64,000 nt of DNA, from the NCBI GenBank assembly GCA_916613615.1, contig OU744723.1, positions 66,224,239 through 66,288,238 on the forward strand, read 5' to 3'. A program made the translations under genes and the position numbers. Shown piece by piece: positions 11,801-21,502 of this stretch; position 1 is the first letter of the stretch, and the number at the start of each line of letters is the position of its first letter. The notes beneath the pieces are model-generated. The model did no database searches, was not told the origin of the DNA, and saw only the letters and a list, made by a program, of their open reading frames with translations. This DNA is from Steromphala cineraria (lineage: Eukaryota > Mollusca > Gastropoda > Trochida > Trochidae).

Positions 11801-12610
11801 AAAATATTGGATTTTCTTCTTGCTACACGTTGATTATGGATAGTCCGGCACATTACACTGTTCACACATTTGCACTCCAACAGCAAATATCCGAAAATTG
11901 GTCCGTCATTTCATAGACGTATGTAGTTACTGTAACGCTTTATTGAGCTGGGCTCTCGATAAATATTATCCATTAAGTTTTCTTCGCTGTAAGAGTACTC
12001 CGACAACTACGTGTTGGTCATCTTGAGACCATACCTGCTTTCTCCTACACCTTAAACACATACAACAAACGCTTCACATAAAATGGAATGCTGAACGGTG
12101 CACCACAGTTTATTCACAATAACACTCAAATATATACAATACAAAACGACGCAATTCAACATCATGCGTCAGCTTCGAAAGCTCCGGCTGCTACTTCAAT
12201 GTAGCATATATCGCAACACTGTGCGGTCCTTCCCCGATGACTCTCGTATTCTAAAGGCTCGTCAGCCTGGACATCACGTCCCACCCGCCGGTGCCAGTCA
12301 TCGGTCTATAACATAGAATGAGCATGATAAACTCAGTACAAAAACACACATGCAATGATAATGCATAAGCAACACTGGATCATGAAAAAACATGATGATA
12401 TACACAAATTAAAACTGACCGCTGGTGCACTGCAGCTGAGAATGACCTCACTCGAATTACCCACCCTTTTATACCCGATATAGCGCCATCTACAATTGCA
12501 TTACCTATATTGCATATATATTGACACGGTCACTAATATTGACATATTAAGGATAGTAGGTGCATATAGAAATAATGTTTCATTTTATTTTATCATGTCA
12601 ATAGACATAT
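11801..12610. other. No gene seen
   Basis: Non-coding. The plus frame at 12098-12316 (72 codons) has no features. Confidence 0.45.
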
Positions 12611-12769
12611 ACAGAACGTCATACGTGTAAATTTGAGTCGTTTGTATTGAACGAGTAGATGTCATGGACGCGGAGGAACAACGAGTTCGAAAAACGAGTT
12701 GCTTTTCCGCGTCTATGACATCTTCGAGTTCAATACAAACGACCCAAATGCACATGTATGACGTTCTGT
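12611..12769. repeat. 159-bp foldback (inverted repeat)
   Basis: Arms of about 75 bp are imperfect complements: ACAGAACGTCATACGTGTAA at 12611 pairs with the end GTATGACGTTCTGT at 12756-12769. GTCGTTTGTATTGAACGA pairs with TCGAGTTCAATACAAACGAC, and GTCATGGACGCGGA with TCCGCGTCTATGAC. The loop is about 10 bp (near 12690). No target duplication was identified. It could be a foldback MITE or a long hairpin RNA source. Confidence 0.75.
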
Positions 12770-13082
12770 ATTTATTATATACCCTCTTTTTAACCTTTTT
12801 ACACGTTATTTTGAATAACTTAGATAATCCGAGACGACGTACAGCGCATTGATACATAATGCGAACGAGGCGATTACCTAAAACACGCTCGACTGATGAT
12901 TTCATACCTCAATTATATTTCTATTTTCTCATTATTCTGCGTAGTTATACGAAAAAGATATTTTTTTTCAAGTGTAAAAACAAAATAACATGATAAAAAT
13001 AATGCCATGGCCATTATTTATAAAGTCTTGAATATAAAAAAACCGCAAAGTTCAGGATATCGAGCGACGGACTGCATTCGAA

Positions 13083-13142
13083 CGACGTCACCATTGAAAT
13101 GACGTCATAATCGTTGTCGACTATGACGTCATAATGACGAGT
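13083..13142. promoter_or_regulatory. Cluster of CRE-like TGACGTCA sites
   Basis: Perfect 8-bp CRE palindromes are at 13100-13107 and 13124-13131, with a near match CGACGTCAC at 13083-13091 and a half-site TGACGA at 13135. All fall within 60 bp. TGACGTCA is the CREB/ATF site. No coding start is visible nearby, so regulatory use is unproven. Confidence 0.3.
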
Positions 13143-13262
13143 ATCGCTAGCGGAATTTGGTTCCGGATTTCCTTTTTCAAAGTTTTATCCAATTTCATTA
13201 CCAATGATAACTCCATTTTCATACTTTTTTATTTTCCAATGTCATGTAAAAAAGAAGGTTAA

Positions 13263-13844
13263 CCCTTACGATGCGGCTATATATTTTTGCTCTACAAGCC
13301 CACGTGGCGGAATTGTTTTGTCCGGTGCCAGCCACCGTTATATCCTGATTAACCGCTTCTTTATTTTTGTGCGCGGATATACATATGATACATGGAAATA
13401 AAGACAATTCTCTCTTCTATACGATGATGTAAAAATTATAAAATTATCTCTAATGGTTCGTGAGATATAAATGCCGCAAGGTGGGTACCCTCAATCATTT
13501 TGAGGTAAACAAATTTTTTGCGGCACTTGTCGCAACGCTTTGCCGCTTCTTTATTTTTGTGCGCGGATATACATATGATACATGGAAATGAAGACAATTC
13601 TCTCTTCTACACGATGATGTAAAAATTATAGAATTATCTCTATTGGTTTGTGAGATATGAATGCCGCAAGGTGGGTACCCTCAATCATTTTTGAGAAAAG
13701 GTTTGATATTTTATATCCGGGAGCAGCCAAGACTGCTTGCAGTCAATATATAGCCTTATCCTGAAAGTTACGGATTTCGCCAAGAGGGCTTACGTGCCAT
13801 TTTATATTTGGCCCGTAAATATCACGCGCCCCGCATCGTAAGGG
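13263..13844 (-). mobile_element. piggyBac-derived MITE 1
   Basis: 582 bp, flanked by TTAA at 13259-13262 and 13845-13848. It begins CCCTTACGATGCGG and ends CCGCATCGTAAGGG. The first 90 bp match the 3' end of the large piggyBac (TATATATTTTTGCTC, CACCGTTATATCCTGATT). The last 130 bp match its 5' end (ACTGCTTGCAGT, AAAGTTA, CGGATTTCGCC, GAGGGCTT). Between them lie two 3'-type monomers (13370 and 13560). There is no coding capacity; it would be mobilised in trans. Confidence 0.9.
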
Positions 13845-13848
13845 TTAA

Positions 13849-14426
13849 CAATATGCCCAGTTATCATACAATGGATAGTGTTCTCGGCATAATAAAGCCA
13901 ACGGATATCCGTTGGGTGTGGCTAAGGGTCATATACCGATGCAAATTTCAAAGGTCAAGGTCGGAACTTCTTTCGAAAATTCCGATGACGTCACAAGCGT
14001 GAGGCATTACAATATGAATGATAGATTGCATAAACATTAATCTAAGAAATAACAACAAAACTGTATGGGTCTTTAGCCATATGTATCACTTAGCTATGCT
14101 AAAACACTGTCATCACGATTTGAATGAAACCGGCCGAACAATTTTACTCACAGGTACCAAAGGCTGTTCAAGTCTCATTTTCAAACACGGCATTTATACA
14201 TCTTCGGTGTTCTTTACTTTAATACTGTTTAGTTTGGATTCGGAAATCCACAGACTATCATCTAGTTTAGCTCTCCGGCCATCAATGTTTGTTCGATCGC
14301 TGTCTCAACGCAAGTTGCCGTTGTCACGTAGGCGAAGGGAAGCAACTCTTGCCCCTTGGTGAGATTGACTCGTCCTCTCTATGACGTTGGATTATAAAAC
14401 GTCACTTCGATCCTACCAAAGACCAT
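13849..14426. other. No gene seen
   Basis: Spacer between two MITEs. A 114-codon plus frame at 14018-14362 shows no domain and ends in low-information sequence. Confidence 0.45.
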
Positions 14427-14430
14427 TTAA

Positions 14431-15011
14431 CCCTTACGATGCGGGTATATATTTTTGCTCTACAAGCCCACGTGGCGGAATTGTTTTGTCCGATCCAGCC
14501 ACCGTTATATCCTGATTAACCGCTTCTTTATTGTTGTGCGCGGATATACATTTGATACATGGAAATAAAGACAATTCTCTCTTCTATACGATGATGTAAA
14601 AATTATAAAATTATCTCTAATGGTTCGTGAGATATAAATGCCGCAAGGTTGGTACCCTCAATCATTTTGAGGTAAAAAATAAAATTTGCGGCACTAGTCG
14701 CAACGCTTGCCGCTTCTGTGTTTCTGTGCGCGCATATACATATGATACAAGGAAATAAAGACAATTCTTTCTTCTACACGATGATGCAAAAATGATAAAA
14801 TTATCTCTAATGGTTCGTGAGATATGAATGCCGCAAGGTGGGTACCCTCAATCATTTTTGAGAAAAGGTTTGATATTTTATATCCGGGAGCAGCCAAGAC
14901 TGCTTGCAGTCAATATATAGCCTTCTCCTGAAAGTTACGGATTTCGCCAAGAGGGCTTACGTGCCATTTTATATTTGGCCCGTAAATACCACGCGCCCCG
15001 CATCGTAAGGG
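14431..15011 (-). mobile_element. piggyBac-derived MITE 2
   Basis: 581 bp with the same TIRs, TTAA at 14427-14430 and 15012-15015, and two internal monomers (about 14540 and 14725). Very similar to MITE 1 and in the same orientation. Confidence 0.9.
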
Positions 15012-15214
15012 TTAAATTATGTCTAATTTTTAAAATCATCGTATTTTAAATATCTTTAAAGTTTCAAAACTTTTGAGTCGTGACAAAATAACTCAAACGG
15101 CACTAAAAGGCATATATAAGAAGGAATTATATTTTGTCACTTCACCATTAGAGTCACTGCTCTATTCATTTGCATATATCAATGCGCGAATCTTAAAACA
15201 ATTTCAACTATTAA

Positions 15215-15606
15215 CCCTTACGATGCGGGGCGCGTGATATTTACGGGCCAAATATAAAATGGCACGTAAGCCCTCTTGGCGAAATCCGTAACTTTCAGGA
15301 TAAGGCTATATATTGACTGCAAGCAGTCTTGGCTGCTCCCGGATATAAAATATCAAACCTTTTCTCAAAAATGATTGAGGGTACCCACCTTGCGGCATTC
15401 ATATCTCACAAACCAATAGAGATAATTTTATAATTTTTACATCATCGTATAGAAGAGAGAATTGTCTTTATTTCCATGTATCATATGTATATCCGCGCAC
15501 AAAAATAAAGAAGCGGTTAATCAGGTTATAACGGTGGCTGGCACCGGACAAAACAATTCCGCCACGTGGGCTTGTAGAGCAAAAATATATAGCCGCATCG
15601 TAAGGG
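15215..15606 (+). mobile_element. piggyBac-derived MITE 3 (inverted, single monomer)
   Basis: 392 bp with TTAA at 15211-15214 and 15607-15610. Orientation is opposite to MITEs 1 and 2. It has only one internal monomer, so it is about 190 bp shorter. Confidence 0.9.
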
Positions 15607-15683
15607 TTAAAATAGTATTATCAGGCAGTTTTTCGAATTAAATTTTAAAATGACATTGTATGATAAAGAAATTATCATGCTCG

Positions 15684-15801
15684 TGTGTTTTGAGATCGTA
15701 AATATCCTGCATTAGGAATAAACACTATGTATTTAGCTCGCCAAGGCTTGCAAAATGCAATGTTTATTTCTAATGCAGGATATTTACCATCCCAAAACAC
15801 A
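15684..15801. repeat. 118-bp foldback with ~45-bp arms, pre-miRNA-like
   Basis: TGTGTTTTGAGATCGTAAAT at 15684 pairs with ATTTACCATCCCAAAACACA ending at 15801. TATCCTGCATTAG pairs with CTAATGCAGGATA, and AATAAACA with TGTTTATT. Only about five mismatches occur over 45 bp. The loop region includes a second small palindrome (GCCAAGGC). Length and mismatch pattern resemble a long miRNA precursor, but a foldback transposon relic is equally possible. Confidence 0.65.
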
Positions 15802-15974
15802 ATCTCATGACAACCTCTATTTATCCTAATCTGTCTTATCCCGACAATCCTTACACAGAGTAAAGACAGAGTTATCACTCAAGTGAACTGCGCTCAGTGC
15901 TCGCCACCAGGTGGCGTACCTTATATGGTCATTGCTTCTTCTGACGGATAGAGATGAAGCCGAACGCAACAGAG

Positions 15975-16110
15975 GGGAGGCCGGGAGGGAACTTACGATT
16001 GTTAACTATCAACGGTGAGTATAAATAATGATGTTTAAACAAAAACATACTATTATTTAATATACTCAACGTGAAAGTTAACAATATGCCCGAATGCCAC
16101 AGAGGAAGAG
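15975..16110 (-). repeat. DIRS internal complementary region (ICR), element C
   Basis: Reads ...AAAACATACT-ATT-ATTTAATATACTC at 16041-16067. This is the layout expected for the joined right and left ends of a DIRS circle, and it corresponds to the ICRs at 33256-33346 and 56823-56920. Flanks GAGGGGAGGC and CCACAGAGG also match the other ICR flanks. Confidence 0.7.
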
Positions 16111-16377
16111 GGGAAGCGAGAGGCCACTAAGAGGGATAGCTCTGTCTTGACAAGAGTCAAGTTGGTGAACCAAATCAATATAACCAGCCTGAACCCCGAT
16201 AGGGCTCATCTGTTAACCGGAGCGGTTAACCTCGTCCTAACTCGTAAACGGAGGGACTCGCAACCGCATGGTCACCAACTAAAGAAAAGACAACAAACGC
16301 ACCACTAAAATCATCAAGACTATTTATTACATCAACCTGAATTAACGGCCAGCCGAATTATCGAGAGAGGGGTAGAC

Positions 16378-17487
16378 CTATCCGGTACGAGACCGACGGA
16401 ACTCAATGCTGGGCGTACACCTGTGTGCCCAACCGATGAACTCCCTCCATGTCCTCGTTGGATACATGTGGTTGGCGAACACCAGGCCCGACTTCCAGAA
16501 GCAACCGGCCATGATGTCCGCCACTGCCATGTTACTGTGCAGAGCCATCGTAGCCGAGATGGCCCTAATCTCGTGTGGGTTGGACTTCGGTGGCGGGTCG
16601 AGAGCCGCAGCCTTGTAGGCGTCCAACACTGCCGAGCGGAGATAGACGCTGAGTTGTCGCTTGTCTATCTCCCGAACACTAGTTTGGGAGTGATGAATGA
16701 AGAGTCTCCTCCTCCCTTGACGTAGCGTTTTGGTCTTTTCAGTGTAGACCCGTAGGGCTCTCACTGGACAAAAGAGCCGATCCTCATCCGTCGGATCTAT
16801 GCTACCGGAAAGGGACGGCAACGAAAAGGTTCTACCCCTTTCGTCTGCGGCTTGGTTCTTGCAGATGAACTCAGGTGCTAACCCCAGAGTGGCCGACCCA
16901 CCGTCTCTCACATCAAAACGCAAGAGGTCCGCTTGGAGAGCCTGAAGCTCTGAAATCCTGGCCGCGGACCGCATCGCCACCAAAAAGGTTGTTTTGATGG
17001 TGAAACGGAGAAGTGTCATCTCCCTCAACCGTTCGTAGTGGTCCAACCTGAGATGGTTGAGCACCACTGTCAAGTCCCACTCCGGAGGTCTGAGCTTCCT
17101 CCGCCCGTCCTCATTCCGGTAGGTCTTAATGAGGTCCTTAAGGACCGAAATGTCAACCTGCGGATCACGCTTCCTAAGGACTGACATGACTGCCGCCAGG
17201 TTGGTGTGAATTGAGGACGCTTTAAGCTTCCTCACCTCTCGTAAGAATACCAGGTACTCAGCCACCTGCAGGATCGTCATTGTTTGAATTGCGTACCCCT
17301 CCTTAGCGCAGAAGGTGGTGAATGCACACCACTCCGCATCGTAGAGATACCTCGTGGAGGGTCTCTGGGAAGACGCGACCGCATCGACAACGGATTTAGA
17401 GAAACCCGCCCCTGTCAGGCCCCATTGGAGACAAACCAGGCGTGAAGCTGGAGAGCCAACTATTAACAGTTCTAGCACATCAGCCAA
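16378..17487 (-). pseudogene. DIRS-type tyrosine recombinase, nearly complete, broken at catalytic Tyr
   Basis: The open frame of 369 codons matches the recombinase (YR) relics at 32.1-33.0 and 55.5-56.6 kb. YRs of DIRS retrotransposons join the circular cDNA to the genome. Visible parts: the N-terminal SAM-like region (FSKSVVDAVASSQRPSTRYL, ~residues 29-48), catalytic Arg I in SAARISELQAL (~175-185), the H-x-x-R box NPHEIRAISA (~303-312), and WKSGLVFANH (~330-339). In the sister copies the catalytic Tyr follows directly as NHYLRD. Here the codons are N-H-M-Y-P-T, at 16463-16480, and the C-terminal tail diverges. Reading one frame over restores a typical ending, so a small indel lies at the active site. 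The N-terminus is joined to sequence from further upstream in a DIRS element, implying an internal deletion. There is no upstream RT or RNase H. Likely inactive. Confidence 0.8.
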
Positions 17488-18927
17488 AGCTGGTACACTT
17501 GTTGATCATATGTCACTCTACCTCACTTTCCTAATGTCATATGGTTTTTCTTTGTTTGTGTGGTAATTAATCTCGAAGAAAAAAACGTGTCCGCTGAATT
17601 CCATAATGTAAACCAGAGGCATCATTATATAACTGTAATATAGAGTCTCTGTGTATACACTAAGTACGAGTCTATGAGCCCTATGAGATCTCATTGTTAC
17701 AGTCATGCAAAGCAGAACCATGGAGTTACGATATTGAGTTGACACTTTAAAATGGCACAAAGTAGTAAATAATATTCTACATATACAATGATCAATCAGC
17801 TAAACAGGGGGAAGACGATTTGTTTAGGTGTTCAAACAAAACAAAACAGCCACAATGGCGGCAGATATCAGCTTGGGTTCACTCGATCGGTATTAGGCCT
17901 ATTTGAGATTAACAACCCAAACAAATAACAACAACAGTTAATCAACGTCAAACAGAATTTGTTTTTGTCTTGATTTTAGTGGCTTTGGTGACTTAGGGGA
18001 TTTTTCTATTAGTACAATCAGTGAAAATATATACGTCGCGACCGCAGCAATCTATAATGTTTTGCTCGTGCGAACCTCGGAGACAAGGGAAGATGAAAAA
18101 CAGGAAAGACTGGAGACTGTTGTTTGTGGTCGACCATTTTTTTTATTTGGCGTTATTTTGCTACATGGTACACATGATATCCCCGAGCCTGGCGGTACAA
18201 TCACAACTTGGAGTACACGACAGAGTCATTCCCCAGAACCCTGCCGTGGAGACTCACTCCATGTCGTGTCCAGGCCAGGTCGTTGGAGACAGATCTACAT
18301 GGTGGCTACAAGAAAGGTATACAAGCAGCGCGGCGTCCTACGTTGAGTCTGAATCAAATCTATTTAGAGTCTGCTGAGAGATCAGCTCACTACGTATTTA
18401 AGGATATACATGTTACATAACAGCACCCGACATATGGCTATCCAACTGGTTTGTCAGGCTGGATGCTGGACAAAGGGACAATAAAATGTTTGGTCAGATT
18501 AAACATCAGTCATATAAATAAACTTGCATAAATGATACATTAATTACTATTTCTTATATTGGAATGTGTATTGTGGTTATTGTGAATAATATGTTTGTCA
18601 TGAATCAAGTCATTTATATTTCTATTGCTATGCTTGCTTTTATCATTTTTATCTTTAGTAATGTGGATCAATGTACAAACACGGAACGTTTTGATACGCT
18701 CGTTAGAAATTGTTTTTTTCTCGAATATGGTGTTGTTCATTGGAACAAATTTCAATGAATAGTGCCAATTTGCCAAGCATTTTGTATCACAATAAGTTGA
18801 AGCGGCTGATTTGCCCTGTAAGCAAAATGATTCGAAGTGCACCCCGGGAAAAGTCACTTGCGAGAATGATGTATTAGAATGTGACAAAGGAAACAGAGCT
18901 CCCATACCCCGCTTTCTACTTTATTAT
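17488..18927. other. No gene seen
   Basis: Non-coding. Overlapping plus frames at 18021-18420 in three frames suggest chance openness rather than a gene. The 121-codon minus frame at 18540-18905 is Asn/His-rich low-complexity at its end and unrecognised. Confidence 0.45.
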
Positions 18928-19990
18928 CCCCCGCAACAACGAAGTTGCGGGGGGTATTAAAATGGGTACCGTCCGTCCGTCCGTTACACTTTGTGTCCGG
19001 CTCATAACTTTCTAACTAATCAACCATTTCAATTCAAATTCGTCGTGGACATGTAGAAACATGTAATAATGTGTCATGAGAAACAATTTTCTGAAAATCT
19101 ACGTAAAATATTAGGATTTTGGAGAAAAAGTGGTAAATTTTGTAAGAAATCTGTTACAAGTCCCGTCCGTTTCACAACTTCTAAACTAATCATCACATAT
19201 TGATAAAATTTGATAGGAAGATACAAAATCATATGAAGGTGTGTCATGAAGAACAATTTTGAAAATATTTTTATAAAATTTTGCCTTTTTTGGCAAAAAA
19301 TGAGGACTCTGTTGGAAAACTGTTACAAGTCCCGTCCGTTTCACAACTTCTAAACTAATCATCACATATTGATAAAATTTGATATGAAGAAACATAATCA
19401 TATGAAGGTGTGTCATGAAGAACAATTTTGAAAATATTTTTATAAACTTTTGCCTTTTTTGGCAAAAAATGAGGACTCTGTTGGAAAACTGTTACAAGTC
19501 CTGTCCGGCTCATAACTTCTAAACTAATCATCACATATTGATAAAATTTGATATGAAGAAACATAATCATATGAAGGTGTGTCATGAAGAACAATTTTGA
19601 AAATATTTTTATAAAATTTTGCCTTTTTTGGCAAAAAGTGAGGACTCTGTTGGAAAACTGTTACAAGTCCTGTCCGGCTCATGACTTCTAAACTAATCAT
19701 CACATATTGATCAAATTTGATATGGAGATACATAATCATATGAAGGTGTGTCATGGAGAACAATTTTGAAAATGTTTTTATAAAATTTTGCCTTTTTGGC
19801 AAAAAATGAGGACTCTGTTGGATATCTGTTACAAGTCCTGTCTATCTCACAACTAAACTAATCATCAAATTTTAATCAAATTTGTTATGGAGATACAAAA
19901 TCATATGAAGGTGTGTCATGAAGAACAGTTTTGAAAATATGTTAGTTTAAATATGATCAAATTTATCTTGGAGATCCTAATACATAATAC
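18928..19990 (+). repeat. Hairpin-headed 'GTCCGTCC' repeat, copy 2 (169-bp units)
   Basis: A perfect 10-bp stem CCCCCGCAAC (18928-18937) / GTTGCGGGGG (18944-18953) with a 6-nt loop is followed by GGTATTAAAATGGGTACC and GTCCGTCCGTCCG. Five to six direct units of 169 bp follow (starts near 18996, 19161, 19330, 19499, 19667, 19836). Each unit carries a CCGTCCG/CTGTCCG start, CTAAACTAATCATCACATAT, CATATGAAGGTGTGTCATGA and TGCCTTTTTTGGCAAAA. Short minus frames here come from the repeat. Confidence 0.85.
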
Positions 19991-21296
19991 ATAAATTCAT
20001 TCGTTTGATTTTAATTTTGTCAGTTAACTCGAATTATGCCCAACAGTGAACATAAAGTTGGTATGATTTAGTTTTTTTATTAGAATAGTTTCTTTCATAT
20101 CCTGGAAAAATTGTGTTATTTTGTGTGACAAAATTTAATCAGCAATATGATAAGGAAAACCTATGTATACATATTGTGCAATGGTCGTAAAGTCACTGTT
20201 TATTCATAGAAACTGCAAAAAAAATTAAAACATACATTTATCTAGCAGTCAAAGGGAAATCTAGGGTTTATATTGGATAAGTGTATCGAGTTTAGTGAAG
20301 CTAGAATGTAAAGTTTAAGAAATTTGTCTTAGCCGTATTTCTCGTTATGCTACAAAATCTAAACTTCATAAAGAACTAGTTTTACAGCAACTTCATTCAC
20401 AAAGTTTATGCCAGTGTCTATAAAAAAAAGGATTCCACACGAAATGTTGTGAAAAGATGTTAGTATTGCACTTCAAAAAATTCATATTCAAGGAAGATAG
20501 CAATGTATATACAGCAAAGTGGATTCACATAAGTTGACGTTATTCTCTATGTTATCTACACTTTTGCCTTAAATTGCTTATGAATGTTGGGATAAATAAA
20601 CATGTGATTCAAAGCGGAACAACTCGGTTAAGAATAAAAGATCGATTAGCGCTTCCTTCGATAAAAACATCTGATCGAAAAACGGACAATAGCAAAATAA
20701 AATGTGCGATTCGATATTGTCTAGCCCAGGTTTGGAAACATTTTATTTCACACGATGGAATAAGGAAATAGGCTTATTTGAAGAACACTCCTAAACAACA
20801 GAAGGTTGCACACAAATGATTAAAATAAAATCAGAAAGTTAAAAAAATATTCTGAAAGCTTCATCTTTATAATCATAGCTGTAATTGTAATTCTTTAAGG
20901 CCAAATGTTGAAAGAGAAGTCTAAGGTCAATTCATGTTGCAAATACTAACGAATTATATTACAAATGAGTGATAATAGTTTACAACAAAAATCGTTCCTT
21001 TTGCTAATAAACAAGCGTAAAGAATTAAGAATATTGTTGTCTGTAGAGTCGTTGCCTTGTTATACTGTTTAAATGCGATATCATTGCATATAGATATACA
21101 TTTCTATTTTGACTAATGGTATAAATTTACATTATTTAGATGTGTCTCGATGATTTCTATCTGCATTTTGATCGATCCATCCCAGATAGACAAATAACGT
21201 GGCTGTTAACTTAAAACAAAGTAACTTTGAGACTCAGTTCAGTTTATCATCTTTTTTAAATTTTGGTAAAGATGTGGCTTCGTAAGGTCTGTTACG
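19991..21296. other. No gene seen
   Basis: A+T-rich, non-coding. No domain is visible in any frame. Confidence 0.5.
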
Positions 21297-21502
21297 ACGT
21301 AAGATGTTATAAACGCGGTAAGATGTAATAACTGCGGTAAATTGTAACAAAAACGTGGTAAGATGTAATACTGCGGTAAATTGTAATGAAAATACGGTAA
21401 AATGTAATAAACACAGGTGCGGTAAATTGTAATAGGGGGTGCGGTAAAATGTTCGCACTCAGTGAGCGGTAAATTGTAATGTGATACGCGTTACATTGTA
21501 AT
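21297..21502. repeat. Array of ten GCGGTAAATTGTAAT-type motifs
   Basis: A 15-bp motif, consensus GCGGTAAATTGTAAT with variants GCGGTAAGATGTAAT and GCGGTAAAATGTAAT, occurs ten times in about 200 bp in the same orientation. Spacing is irregular, roughly 17-30 bp, with unrelated spacers. The motif is conserved and the spacers are not, unlike an ordinary satellite. Confidence 0.7.

Larger units (their letters stand above)
15895..17487 (-). mobile_element. 5'-truncated DIRS element C (minus)
   Basis: Contains, in sense order, a tyrosine recombinase (17487-16378), a 3' UTR with a complementary TTTATT at 16323-16328, and an internal complementary region (about 16110-15975). The downstream stretch to 15895 shares AGGTGGCGT and GACGGATA blocks with 25495-25560. 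Neither gag, reverse transcriptase nor RNase H is present, nor a left terminal repeat, so the 5' part is lost. A complete right terminal repeat is not evident either. Confidence 0.75.

Noticed and set aside
18021..18420. Coding exon of 70-118 codons
   Set aside because: Three overlapping frames are open at once with no domain, typical of chance.
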